A stretch of DNA of 64,000 nt from Armillaria gallica (Eukaryota > Basidiomycota > Agaricomycetes > Agaricales > Physalacriaceae). Position numbers and translations under genes: made by a program. The stretch lies in the NCBI GenBank assembly GCA_037576215.1, contig JBANDB010000020.1:682001-746000 (forward strand), written 5' to 3'. Shown here piece by piece: positions 22,750 to 34,570 of this stretch (positions are counted from its first letter, which is position 1; each line of letters begins with the position of its first letter). The notes under the pieces are model-generated. The model was not told the origin of the DNA and ran no database searches. It worked only from the letters and a program-made list of their open reading frames with translations.

Positions 22750-23735
22750 CTTAGATCACACAGTTAAGTGGACGTTGAAGAGTAGTAAAATTAGGCTAAG
22801 ATTTACAATAGTACAGACTGTGATTATATACTAGAGGTTTCGAGTCATTATTGTTCTACAATGTTCTACTGTATTCTGGTGTCTGTAGGAAAAATAGAGA
22901 AAGTAAGAGAAGATACGAGCGAGTCACCTTTCAGACCGAGAAGCCCGAGTACAGGCATGTGTTGACTCATGGGCCGAGTCGGCAGGTACCTGATATCCAT
23001 AACACCTGCACTTTTCTACTCTGTGAGGCGGAGGCTGTCTCGTACAGTGGCCTCGATATGCATGATGACTACGCGCTGTGGATATCCTTCATCGCATGGC
23101 GCAGCCTGATGGACATATCTTAAAAGTATTCCGCATTTCCCTTCAAGGTGATCATCACAGACCCGTGCATTCACTAAGTTCTTGCTCGCATGGGTTGTTC
23201 CTGTTCACTTGCTAGAACTTTCCTACCACTCCGATACGCCTTGTCGTCCTCTTCGTGTCCTGCCATGGATCGGTATGCATTTGATTCTACATCCCTAGCT
23301 ATCTGGATGGCGGGAAGTCGGAAACACATTGCAATAATCTTCGGAGAATATGCGGTTCATACTGGGATGTCGTTGGGTACCTGTCCGTTTCTTCCATCTT
23401 GGTATTCAAATTCCGGTTCCTAACAATGCCTCGTAGACTCCCCGGTACTACCAGTAATATGATTTTTACGCTCCTCATTCAAGATACATTCACATAGATA
23501 TATTTATCACCGTGTCACCATCCCTCACCGATTTATACCTAATCTCGTATTATGTTTCTTTGCACCTTTGATGATAGATAACTTCAGCTTACTTTGTACA
23601 AGAATATTGGTCCTGCTCCTGCCGGGTCCGTTAATGAAAATACCAGTCACTTCTTCATCCTCGCTCAACATCTCGGGCCTCAAGTTCTATGTCCGTATTG
23701 AGGATCTTTCGCTTTCTCATAAACGTTCGCCATCT
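22750..23735. other. No confident gene
   Basis: One ORF at 22851-23123 (plus, 90 codons) with no recognised motif. The last few hundred bases are probably the 3' end of the minus-strand DUF6535 gene. Confidence 0.35.
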
Positions 23736-23739
23736 CGAT

Positions 23740-26010
23740 TCATGTTGAGTTCCCGGTGACCCACTGTGAGGGCTGAAACTCGTCGGCGTCTATTGGAAAG
23801 CATTCAGTAAACGGAAGATTGAATGATTTATATCGCCTGCATACCTGGTTGATGTCATTCTTGAGACCCGTTGCCGCCTTGAGACACTCATCTAGAATTT
23901 TGACAACGTCTTTCATATCCCTTTTCGAACGCTCCTTGTCGTCTGGCGATGGGTACCAGTGGAAATTGTATTTCTCGATGGAGTATTTGTCATCTGGTGA
24001 ATTTAATGTGTCCAATATTTTAGACCATTCGGGGTGATGAGGATAAATTGAAACCACGAAGGATAAGATAGGACGTGGCGGGATGCCACTGCGAACGATG
24101 CTCGCACAAATGCAACGAATGACCACTGCTCGGTGGAGATCATGGATATGCCATCCAGGGAACGTTTCTGGATCAAGGCTCTGGTCGCCCGTCTTCTTCA
24201 TAGCTTCTGAGAGCCCGATAAGGTAACCACGGAAGCCTTCCAAGACCTTTGGGTGGAGATACTCTCTATCTGCAGTGCGCATTAAACCGCCTTGCTCCCG
24301 GAAAACTTCATATGCTTCGAGAATGCCTTTGGAGAACACTTGACCGAATAAAAAGATACCCAAGTGCTCCATATTTTCAAAGTGTTTCTGAAGAAAGGGG
24401 GATAATTTGACCGCTGATGAATAGGTAGGAAATTTTTCGTGGTAGCTTTGTTGTTGGATGTTGAGGATATTCAGAAATAAGGATTTTGTTGCCCATTCTT
24501 CCGGAGGTACGAGGAGATCAAAGTGGGGTTCTCGATGCATAAGCGAAGCCATGCATATGAGAGCGTGCAAGATGGAACACTCAAGATCCCGAAAATGCGA
24601 ATAAGTGAATAAATCAGACGCAACGTAAGACGCTATGGCCTTGAATACGTCGGGGTCAAACTTCCAAAGCGATATTGCGGGGGGGTGTACACTTTTGTTG
24701 AGTGCATGTACCACGATGCACAACAGCTGGTACTTGAAAAATGGATAATCGTGATTTGAAGAGAAGCGGGGTTGGAAGATTGACTGGGAGTCGGACACCA
24801 AGAGGCGCATAATGGTGAGGAGAAGTCTTCGTTCGTAATTCTCCGATTCTCGATACAAGTCAAATTTGTCGAATTCCGATTTTTCGAAGAAGGAGAGAAG
24901 AGTGCGAAGAACATTTTTCCGATCATGATATACTGCCGCGTCTGCCAAAGTGCAACTGTGCGATGTGGAGGAATCCCTTTCAGGGAAATATATGGTGGTC
25001 ACCAAGCTAATGCACATCTCAATAGTGAGATCTGAATTCCCACTGGCAGAGTACTTGGGCGTCCGCCTCAACAAGTCGAAGCTACTTTGCTCCCGGTAAA
25101 ATAACCCTTGCTGAGACGCACGATTGAAGATGCTTTTCCACACATCAGGATGGTGAAAATGATTGTCCGCGAGAGCATTCATAGCGACTTGCTTCTGCGA
25201 ATCCAGGCCTATTGGCATGCGGATATGCAAATCATCGAGGGAGGACAGAGTTGTCGATAAAGTATCTGAGACATCCTTCCTCGAGAAATCTAGATCATGT
25301 TCTCCGAAGAGGACAAACGGGAATTTCCGGCTTGAAGGGCGGAACAGTCTCTCCAAACGGAGGAGGGGCTCAATCCTACAGTCGATGTTGGGGATATCCT
25401 TGGGAATCCATTGAGTAGACCCATCTCTGGTCAGCTCCATACAATCCACCAACATTCTTTCTTTCTCATCTCGTATTTCGACTCAGTGAGAGGTAAAAGC
25501 TTCCTCGGCATACTTGATATATTCCGGAGGCAGTCCAGCAAGAGCGTGGATTACCAGACGACGAATGGCCGCAGTTGAGGACCTCACGTACAGCCAAAGA
25601 AGCGCGTCAACTTCATGCTTGATACGTGATCTTTGCGCAGCGTAGACTCCCAACCCCTGCAATGTTTTTGTCTCGGGATGAAACTCGAATGTTAGAGGTG
25701 TAATTGCCCTCAGGAAGGTTGTGAATCGTCGAAGTATCCACATGATGATCGCATATGCAACCGATGAGAGCGGCGTTTTATATGGACACACTGGGAATGT
25801 TATTGGGAGAATATTGGTGACAAGGTAGACAATAAAGGTGCTCATGGACATGATTCCTATCACGAGGGCAATTTCTGGCTGTCGGGGAAAGAGAGATAGG
25901 ACCAGTCCTATGAAGAAAAGAAATAGGGATAGGTGCAACATGAGTGGTAGGAAGCCAATTAGCGTGCTGACACGCCAATCAAGAAGACCATTATATCGTA
26001 AATGTCGAGT
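23740..26010 (-). pseudogene. DUF6535 membrane protein gene, 3' part
   Basis: One frame reads from RHLRYNGLLDWRV (about 26000) through the helices LMLHLSLFLFFIGLVLSLF and GIMSMSTFIVYLVTNILPIT into a long soluble C-terminal region ending QPSQWVTGNST. The only stop is TGA at 25483 between SH and VEIRDEKERM, where Arg fits. DUF6535 proteins are large basidiomycete membrane proteins of unknown function with an N-terminal helical domain and a helical-repeat-like tail. The missing first half is at 42316-43119, 16 kb away, and ends at the matching residue (GNPQVRA). The gene was cut by transposon insertion. Confidence 0.85.
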
Positions 26011-26287
26011 ACTAGCATTTGATGGCCATCACATTCGAGTGGCAGAGTCCGAGTCCTATACTCTTATTATACCTTTGCTGACCCCATATCTTACCCCTCC
26101 TCCATTTTTATTATCCGCAAAGGAATATGCTGGCCAGGGCTAAATGATCATTGATTATCTTTTGGGGCCCTTGGGGGATCCAAATAGCAATTGGAAGCTG
26201 TCGCAATGTCTGATCATAGTGTCCTCAATATGGGCAATGACAGGACGTGCAGTAAGACGTGCCGTGTCACCGCGGTTGGCAACGGTG

Positions 26288-26703
26288 TATTAGACCCAAA
26301 CTCCTATCAAGGGTAAACACCGGCTGCCTTGCATTCAGGCAGTCACCGATTAGTTCCTTAAGTAATAGGTGTCAAGGCTAAGTCCCTAGCTGTCAGCGAT
26401 GAATTAAGCGATAGTTTCGGTATAGATTAAAGTTAGCTTGAAGCTGGGGTACATACAGCGAGAGGTATTACTTAAGTATGCAAAGTGAGGGTTCTAATAA
26501 TAGGCCGTGTAAGAAGAGTAAGGTTCACGAGCATGCGGTATTGGAGTGAGAACGTATGAGTACGCCATAGTGAAGCTGGATTGCGTGACATTGAAGAGAT
26601 AACATGGGAACAATGTCTTGTCGCCGGGTTATCCCTACAGTCAATGGCCTGGTCAGTCCGGTTGATAAGATAAGATAAGGTGAAAAATGAATAAATCATA
26701 ACA
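26288..26703 (-). repeat. Gypsy 3' LTR
   Basis: Intact 416-bp LTR. It is preceded (on the minus strand) by a purine tract AAGGGGGTAA and followed by the CGGTG target duplication. Most differences from the other LTR are C/T or G/A changes at CpG sites. Confidence 0.92.
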
Positions 26704-26715
26704 TTACCCCCTTGT
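26704..26715 (-). promoter_or_regulatory. Polypurine tract
   Basis: AAGGGGGTAA on the minus strand directly before the 3' LTR, the expected place for the plus-strand primer of reverse transcription. Confidence 0.65.
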
Positions 26716-26738
26716 TAAGGCAGGCATCCCGACTGCTG

Positions 26739-29700
26739 TTAAGTCTCCCCTAGGTGTATTCTCAGGATTTCGATTGGTTCGCCCGGTCCCTTCATGTCTT
26801 GTGATGGATCATCGTGGGCTCCCAGCAAGTCCCAAGGTTTGTTCTGGTCATACCACACCTTTTCACTGGTTGCCTTGTTTGTGTATGATTGCCAATCTGG
26901 TTGGTATGTTTCGGTTTCGACCTTGTCGACATGCTTGGCAAGGAACCCTTCAATGAGTTCGTCTGCCTCCATGTCGTCCTCCCATACCCAACTGTTTGAT
27001 TCCGGTCCATAGCCCTTCCATTTAACAAAGTAGTCTGTCACCGTTCTCGGTGGTTCCCCTCTCCTTCCTCGCACTCGTCAATGCCTGATATCTAGGACCT
27101 TTTCGACTTCATAGTGTTCTTCACCGTCTATAAGGTCTGGCGGCGGAGGAGGTGGTTGTTCTTGATTGGGGAACGCCGGAGGAATGTACGGCGTGAGTAA
27201 CGACTCGTTGAAGGTCGGATGAATCTTCCAGTTAACTGGGAGAGCGAGGGTGTATGCCGAGGTGCCTTGCTTGTCTTTAATTTCGAAGGGTCCTGTTCGC
27301 TTGTCATCGAGTTTCTTTTTTGGTCATGGTAGGTGAAGGTTGGATGTATCAAGCCAGACCTTGTCGCCTACTTTATACTCGATGGCTGGGCATTTCGACT
27401 TGTCATACTGTGTTTTCATTTGTAAGGCGGCCTTTTCGAGTGAGCTTTTAGCAGTGGTGTGGATCTCTTGCATCTTGGACACAAAGGTGTTTGAGGCAGG
27501 GGTGCAGAATGGCGCGGTGGGTTTCATTCCTGGTAATATGTTGGGGTTGTAGCCATAGTTGACTTCGAACGGGCTTTTGCCGGTGGAGGAGTGTATTCTG
27601 TTGTTGTGAGCGAACGCGGCAAGCGAGAGCCACTCTGCCCAGTCGGTTTGGAGGTGATTGACAAACATGCGAAGGTATTTTTCAATTTCTTGATTAACCC
27701 TCTCTGTCTGCCCGTCCGTCTGGGGGTGGTAGGCCATAGAGGCATTGCCCTTGATCTGGAGGAGGTCGTAGAGGTCTTTCATGAATTTTGATATGAATAC
27801 GGTCCCCCTGTCTGAGATGACAACTTGAGGCATGCCATGCTTGGCATATACCTCGTTGCATAAGATTCTTGCCCATCCTTCCGATGATAACTCTGTGGAA
27901 CATGCAACTGGGATAATTTCTTTCGAGAAGCGGTTGACGATTACAAGGATGGCATCGTAGCCATTGCTCTTAGGTAGGCCTGTCACCATGTCCACTGAGA
28001 TATGAGTCCATGGATGGGAGGGTATTTCGTTGGGATGAAGAGGTGCTGCTTTTGCTTGGGTGCTGCTCTTGGTTCACTGACATGTTTCGCATGCCCACAC
28101 GTAGGTCTCAACATCTTTCTTCATCTTTGGCCACCAAAACTCCCGTAAGACGAGCTCCTTAGTCTTTTTGATGCCTGGGTGTCCCGCGGTGACATGGTCA
28201 TGAGAGTGGGCTATAATTTCTCCTTGAAGCCCATGATCCCGAGGGACATAGATTCTGCCATCATACCAGACTAGCCCATCTTTCATCTTCATGCCACGGT
28301 CGTGGTTGACTGAGCCGGCAATGGTGGTGTCCCAAAGGTGAGCTTTCTGGGTGGTGGTCTGCACCTTCTGGTGGGTCTCTTCAAGGGTGGGCATAATCAT
28401 TGCTCGGAAATGCTCAGGGGATAGGACTACTACCTGGTCATTGTCGTCCTGTCCCTGATCATGGTCTGCACGACAAGAGAAGAGATTGGCTTTCTTGTTG
28501 GCGGTCCCGGCTTTGTGGTGAAGTGTGAAATGGTATTCTGCCAGCTCGGTGATCAATCGGGCTTGTCTTCGATTTACCTTCTGAGGCTTTTGGAAGTACT
28601 GGAGGTTTTGGTGGTCCGTCCAGATTTTGAAGTCTTGATACGTGCCCATCAAGTAGTGCCTCCACTCTTCAAGAGCGAGCATGATCGCAAGGAGTTCTTT
28701 GTCGTAGATCTCGTAGTTGCGTTCGGTGAAGGAAAGAGATTTGGATAGGAATGAGACCGGCCTCCATCTGCCGTCCTGCTCTTGAGAGAGTGCCGCGCCA
28801 ATGGCTCCTTCACTAGCATCCGCCTCTACTCTGAACTTCCCCTCGTTTGTTGGAATGGCGAGCACGATGTCCTCCGCCAATTGCTTCTTTAACTGTTCAA
28901 ATGCCTCCTGCTGAGCCTTGCCCCACTTCCATGCATCGTTGCCCATTAGTTGTGTCATGGGTTTCACGATCTTGCTATAGTTCTTTATGAAGCGCCGATA
29001 GAAGTTTGTGAATCCCAAGAATGACTGTAGCTCCTTCTTCTTGGTCGGTACCGGCCAATCGAGGATACCTTTAATTTTAACGGGGTCCATCCGGATGCTG
29101 CCCTCGCTGATAATGACACCTAGGTACTCCGTTTCTAGGACTTTGAACTCGCATTTTTCAGCTTTAAGGAATAACTTGTGTTTCCGTAGGGTTGCCAACA
29201 CTTCTCACATAATTTGACGGTGCTCTTCCTTGGTTCTGGACATGATGGGGATATCGTCAAGGTAGATAGTGACCTTTCCAGATGTGATGAGGTCTTTAAA
29301 GATGTCGTTCATCATCCACTGGAAGGTGGCAGGCAAATTAGTGAGCCCAAAGAACATTACCGTTGGCTCGTACAGGCCATGGTTGGTTCTGAAGGCTGCC
29401 TTCCACTCATCTCCTGTTTTGATACGAACATTATTATACCCCCATCGAACATCCAGTTTGGAGAAGTACTTGGCGCCTCGTAGCTTGTCCATGAGTTCCA
29501 AGATTAAGGGAAGCAGGTATCAGTTTTTGATCATCATTTCGTTAAGCTTCCTATAATCCTGAACAGGTCTTAGCTTCCCATCCTTTTTCTTGACGAAGAA
29601 GAACAGGGACGCCATAGGCGATTTGGAAGGTCGTATCCTTCCGCTGGCCAGATTTTCATCCAGGAATTTGTCTAACTCCTCCTGCTCTTCTCGGTTAAGT

Positions 29701-31755
29701 GGGTAGACGTTGCAGTCCAGATTGGCGTTAGCGTTTGGAATAAGTTCGATGGCGTGGTCCCATGGTTTTGGTTCTGGGAGTTCATCAAAGCTTTCTTTAT
29801 TGAATAAGTCTTTGAAGTCTCAGCACCATTCAGGAACCATCTCTTCGAACATTTTGGCTTTCTTGTCTGCATTTGCCTTGGCCACTAAGTCATTTGCTAC
29901 GTGCCGCATTGCTCTGATGCAAATGGCTTCTTCGAAGTTTATCGCAAGGATGGTGTCGCCCTCTTCAAGCTCCTTGTCCCACTTGTCATATGGATCTGCA
30001 TCCGGCAATGGAATCGGGGTGTGACAGCACTGGCACTGGGTGAAGATCATCTTCCCAGTCTGCCAGTTGATCAGTGAATTGTGCCTTACCAACCAGTTGT
30101 GCCCAAGGAAAATGTCATGGTCCTTTAGGTCAGTAACAGCCAGATCTATGCGTTCAACGTGATCCCCAATGATGATGCTCAAAGAGGTGAAGACAGTGAT
30201 CTGTCCCGCACTATTCCTTGATCCGTCCGCATTGTATACGGTGATGGGCGCCGCTGTTGCGCGAGTGGGGATACGGTGATTCTCGACAAAGGCCTGGCTG
30301 ATGGCGCTGCTAGTGCAACCGCTGTCAACCAGAGCCGAAGAGGCAATGCGGGTGCAGCTCCCCAGTATCTTGACTTGGACATCGGTTGTGAGGGCCTTCT
30401 CATTTCCACTCACTCAGCAAATGTAACACTTGGGTTGTCAGAGCTCATCCATCCATTCTAGCGTGTTGATATGCGCAGTTTTCTTCAGGCCATCAATCAT
30501 CTTGTCGACTACTTCCTCAACTCTCGTCTTATGGATCCAGTTTCTTAAGATCGCCCTTGCTTCTGACTCAGTCTTCACTTCCTTAATGCCATGTAGCGTG
30601 CACTCTGCCTCAAACAGTTTGAGCCACGTATGTGAGACCTTCTCAGTCTTCACACCGGAACCTGTCAGTTTGGTTACCATTGACTGGGTCTCCTCAGGCA
30701 CTACAGGGGATTTTTGGTTAGTCTTTTGACTTAACTGGAAGCTAGTATCGTCTTCATCATCAGGAACCTCTTCGACTTGTACTGGATGCCCCCTGTTCAC
30801 CGCCTGGGCACTAGCGGCTTCCCCCTATTCATCGGCTGCGCGGTATTCCTTCGAGTCATACCTCGAGGAGTTGCATCTTGAGGAATCTTGCTGCTCCTGA
30901 TTGGGGTGCAGGGTATGTATCCGCTCTTGACCCCCCTTGGTGAGGCGTGGGGCGTGTTTATCGGAGGGGTCACCCAGGGCAACAGGCTCGACTTGTACTG
31001 AATGAACAGTTTTACCAGTCTCGCCAGTTCCCTCCGAGCCCACAGGGTCCCCCGTTACCTTCGGCGCCTCGGTCTCTGTAACTACTTCCTTGGTTGTGGT
31101 CGAAGTTCCCTCCTTTGACAACCTTGCACAGCCCTCCGACAATGGGGGAGACGGTGTTATGGTATGGGTCTCCAATTCCCTGAATGGCGAGGGAACTCTT
31201 TCGTTGGTCGGGGTTGCCTCATCAGAGCTTAAGCAGAACTCTCGCTCTGCCCCACCTGGTTGTGCATTCATCACTGCGGCAGTCTCGCTAGGAGAGGGCC
31301 TCAACTGGTGCGGTGCTGTTATGGTGGGTAGCACTATGGTGGGTGCTTTTTCGTCTGCTGCGTTCGCTCCTGACAAGTTACTAGCTGGATGTTTAGCTGG
31401 TTGCACAGTCCTGGGGTCAGCAGCCCCATCTGCCTGTTTCGATTCTTTCTTGGTTCCACCCTCAGTAGTAAAGTCGCAAATGGGTATATTCGAATGCGTA
31501 TTGATAACTACAGAAGTACTATGAGTATTACAACCAGGCGACGGAAGCGCACCTGATGAAACCAAGTCTTTGGCCGAGTCAGTCGAATTGTTTACTGCTC
31601 AGCTCCGTCTTTCACCTCCTCGACTTTCGAGTCCGTCTTCTCTTTCGTTGCTACATGGTCCCAGTAATAATCGAGGCATCGCAATGCCTCTTCCTTCGTT
31701 GATGAGCCTTAGACTTCCGTGGCAACGGCAACACCCAAAACTCGGAGAGAGCTTA
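26739..31755 (-). pseudogene. Gypsy pol: protease, RT, RNase H, integrase, chromodomain
   Basis: A single frame spans the whole region. In order: a variable Ser/Pro/Thr-rich N-terminal part; retropepsin ALVDSGCTSSAIS (about 30330) and DIFLGHNWL; reverse transcriptase [14 protein letters not shown] and IYLDD (about 29264); RNase H with EADASEGAIGAALS and IWTDHQNL (about 28590); the integrase zinc region HDHVTAGHPG..CETC (about 28190-28080); the integrase core D..D..E (SVDMVTGL, ISDRGTVF, TERVNQEIEK); and a C-terminal chromodomain YFVKWKGYGPESNSW (about 26990). Stops are TGA at 31599, 30438, 30414, 29820, 29519, 29205, 28074, 27324 and 27078, each where Arg fits, and TAG at 30825. Confidence 0.95.
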
Positions 31756-33271
31756 GGCAATTAACGTAGCAACACAGCAATCAAGGCAATGTGTTTGTGA
31801 GTGGTTCGGTGCACCTCCGTGCAGTCAATTCCTCAATAACACAAGATACACTGCGACTTTCAGTCAGCGAAGTAGTACTCTTGGTCAAGGAGTACTAATA
31901 GACGTTGGCTGTAAGCCAGGAAGGATCTCGATAAATGAGAAGGGATGGAATCTGGTATGACTTGAATACCAAGAAACCGTGATAGAAACTGCGAAAATGA
32001 TCTAGAGACCACGAAAATGGGTCTAAAAATCGTGGCAATGGGCTAGAAATCGTAGCAATGGTTGAGAAAACGTGGGGAGGGACTGTAAAACGTGGGGAAG
32101 GACTAGAAACCGTTGTGATGCTCTAGTAAAACGTGGGGGAGGACTAGTAATCGTAGCAATGCGCTAGAAATCGTGGGGGAGGACTAGTAATCGTAGCAAT
32201 GCTCTAGAAATCGTAGCAACACACTAGAAATCATTGTGATGCTCTAGAAATCGTGGCAATGGACTAGAAGACGTCGAAATAGCCTAGTAAACTTGGCTTG
32301 GGGTGTACCTAATATTGTGAGTCGAAACAAGTAACAATAAATGTACGGAGACTGCAAGAAACTGGTAGAAATCATAGCAACTGGGTGCTGAGTGGGGTGC
32401 TACAGCAATAGATGCATGGCAACTCCGAACAATGATAAAGATGAGGGTGATCCTATGGAGCTGAACTGGGCCTACATGGAGGAAATACTGAACTGGGCGA
32501 TGAAAACGATGGCGATGTAGAAGGTGAAAGCGATGAAACAATCCTATGTGGTGAAAGTGAAGCGATGTTGTGGCATTAAAAGACAAAAGCAAGTTATTGA
32601 CGCAAGATTTTGTGTATTGGTGCAACCAACAACGTTTAAAGAGTAAAGCAAGCGGTGGGGAATAACTTGGAGTAACCGTAGCTGACTGGTAATGCCGTAG
32701 CCTCGTCAACTGGGTAAGAACTAGCTCTGAAAATGCGGTATCTACCTAGTTTTTATACTACAAGTACAATTTTATAAATAGAATATTCTTCGGAGCCTTA
32801 GTAAGGCTGTAAGTCCTTGGCTTTTGTAATAGCCATAGTAAACATATGGTATTTGTGGTTCTAAAGTAACAGCAAGTCTTTGACGTTGCTGTGTATGGAT
32901 GTGAACCGTGTGGTTTTATTGAGCAATGAGCGGATCATAAGGTGCTGTGTAGCTGCGGATTATTGAGCTGCAGTTGCCGTGCTGAGGTGTATGTGTGGGG
33001 CAACGATAATTCGAAGTCTTGGCACTGTAACAGCCTTAGTAAACACGGTCTGTAGTTGCCATAGCTGTAATTATCGTAGCTGGGAGGGTACTCGCGTCAA
33101 TCACGTCATTTCATTAAATGATTGATGGGCACATCCACCAGATGCTTCTGAGTGATGTAGCAACCCCATTTTAGGATGATTGTCGATCAAAGGTGCCTTG
33201 CCATGATGAGATACGGTAATTGTGATGCGAGGCGAGCTGGGAAGGATAACAGAGTGTGTGAGGAGTGGATG
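31756..33271. other. Gag-pol spacer with tandem repeats
   Basis: No coding sequence is seen over about 1.5 kb between gag and pol. Most gypsy elements have little or no spacer here, so this may be a further insertion whose ends I could not define. It contains the short tandem array 31980-32290. GTAGCAAC occurs near both edges (31757 and 33157). Confidence 0.5.
31980..32290. repeat. Short tandem repeats, 18-30 bp units
   Basis: About a dozen degenerate units of the type CTAGAAATCGTRGCAATG or ACTAGTAATCGTAGCAATG, some alternating with CGTGGGGGAGGA. Confidence 0.8.
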
Positions 33272-34570
33272 TCACAGTTTTAAGACTGGATCTGAATGTT
33301 TGTGGCTTATACTGCGAAAATCTGTGGTATTATCGAGAGTTGGCAGTGTTATGGAGTGTGTGAGGGTTATAATGGCGTCATTTCGAAGGTATTGGGTAAT
33401 GGATGGGTAAATCCGCGAATTCTGAGCATACAGAGCCTGGAGGCTCATCATCGTCTTTGGCGACTTGGGGCAATCCCGTTTGAAATGCCTGACCTGGCCA
33501 CATTGAAAGCATTTTGCTTTTGTGCATAGTGCGTCGATATCCATGGGCTTGCCTGTCCCTCTGTATGTCATGCCAGTTCCCGTCTGCTTCTCCAGGACAC
33601 TGCTCTGCTGCTGCTGATTCCCCTTTGTTGTCAGGGTTGTATTCGTCTTTGCCCACTGCCTCCAATCCATTACTTTCGCGCCTCCTTGCTCCACCCTCCT
33701 CGTCCTCCAGTTGTGGTTGATCCGTGATATCCGCTGCCTCCATTCTTGGTAGTTGGTCAGGACGTCCCCATCTGACGTGTAGATGATGTCCTTGGTGGAT
33801 GGTTGACACGCCTTCTTGACTTGTGCCACCATCATCTGGTCGATCCCAATGACCCCTGCTTCGAAGGCTAATGATTCGAACTGCTGGAAGAACAAGTTGC
33901 CGTCAGAGAAGGTATTTTTGTGAAGCTTCTCCCACTGCATGTACTTGATCTTGGCATTGGCATCCTTCCAGAATCGTCACCTAACCTCTTCTACAAACTG
34001 CTCATAGGCTGGATAGTATTGGAACCCGTTGGCATCCCTTCCTAGTTCTCATGCGCATAGTTCCCACCATACCTGGGCATCTTTTCCGAATCGTGATGTG
34101 CAAAAGATGACCTTGTGGGGGTGGTAGTGGAAGTATTGGTTGAAAACCGAGAAGTACATGTCGCACTGTGAAAAGAACCGAGCTATGTCGTTGGAATCGC
34201 CATTGAAATTCTCTGGTTCCTTGACCATGTTGGGTTTCAGCACTGCCCATGGCCCCTGATTGTCTACGTTGAGGACCCATGGTGCAGGTGGGTCTGGCGG
34301 TCCAGATGGTGGGGGGTATCGCGGTGGTGCCCACCTCTGAGGAATAACAGGTGGTGCCGGCGGTGGTCCAGAGGGTGGCTGTGGTTTACTAGGTGGCTGG
34401 GGTGCATCCGAGGGCCCGGCGCCATCATCGGCGTTCGTGGCGGCGAAGAGTCTAGGCTGTCCCTGTGTGCCTGGTGGTCTGTATCCTTGGGGATATGTGT
34501 AACTTGGCGCTGCAGCGGCATAGCCTGGCTGCCACCTTGGGTAGTTAGGCATGGCAACCCGCGGTGGCGG
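33272..34570 (-). pseudogene. Gypsy gag, capsid and zinc-knuckle part
   Basis: The minus strand runs from VAMPNYPRWQPGYAAAAPS (about 34560) through a proline-rich stretch, the capsid block VKEPENFNGDSNDIARFF and KDAQVWWELC, to FFQQFESLAFEAG and the CCHC knuckle CFQCGQVRHFKRDC (about 33510). TGA at 34049 and 33977 stand where Arg fits. This is the second half of a gag precursor that begins at 37905. Element A (34571-36403) interrupts it, and its removal joins EPPVP to PPRVAMPNY in frame. The 3' end is uncertain because after the knuckle two frames compete. Confidence 0.88.
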
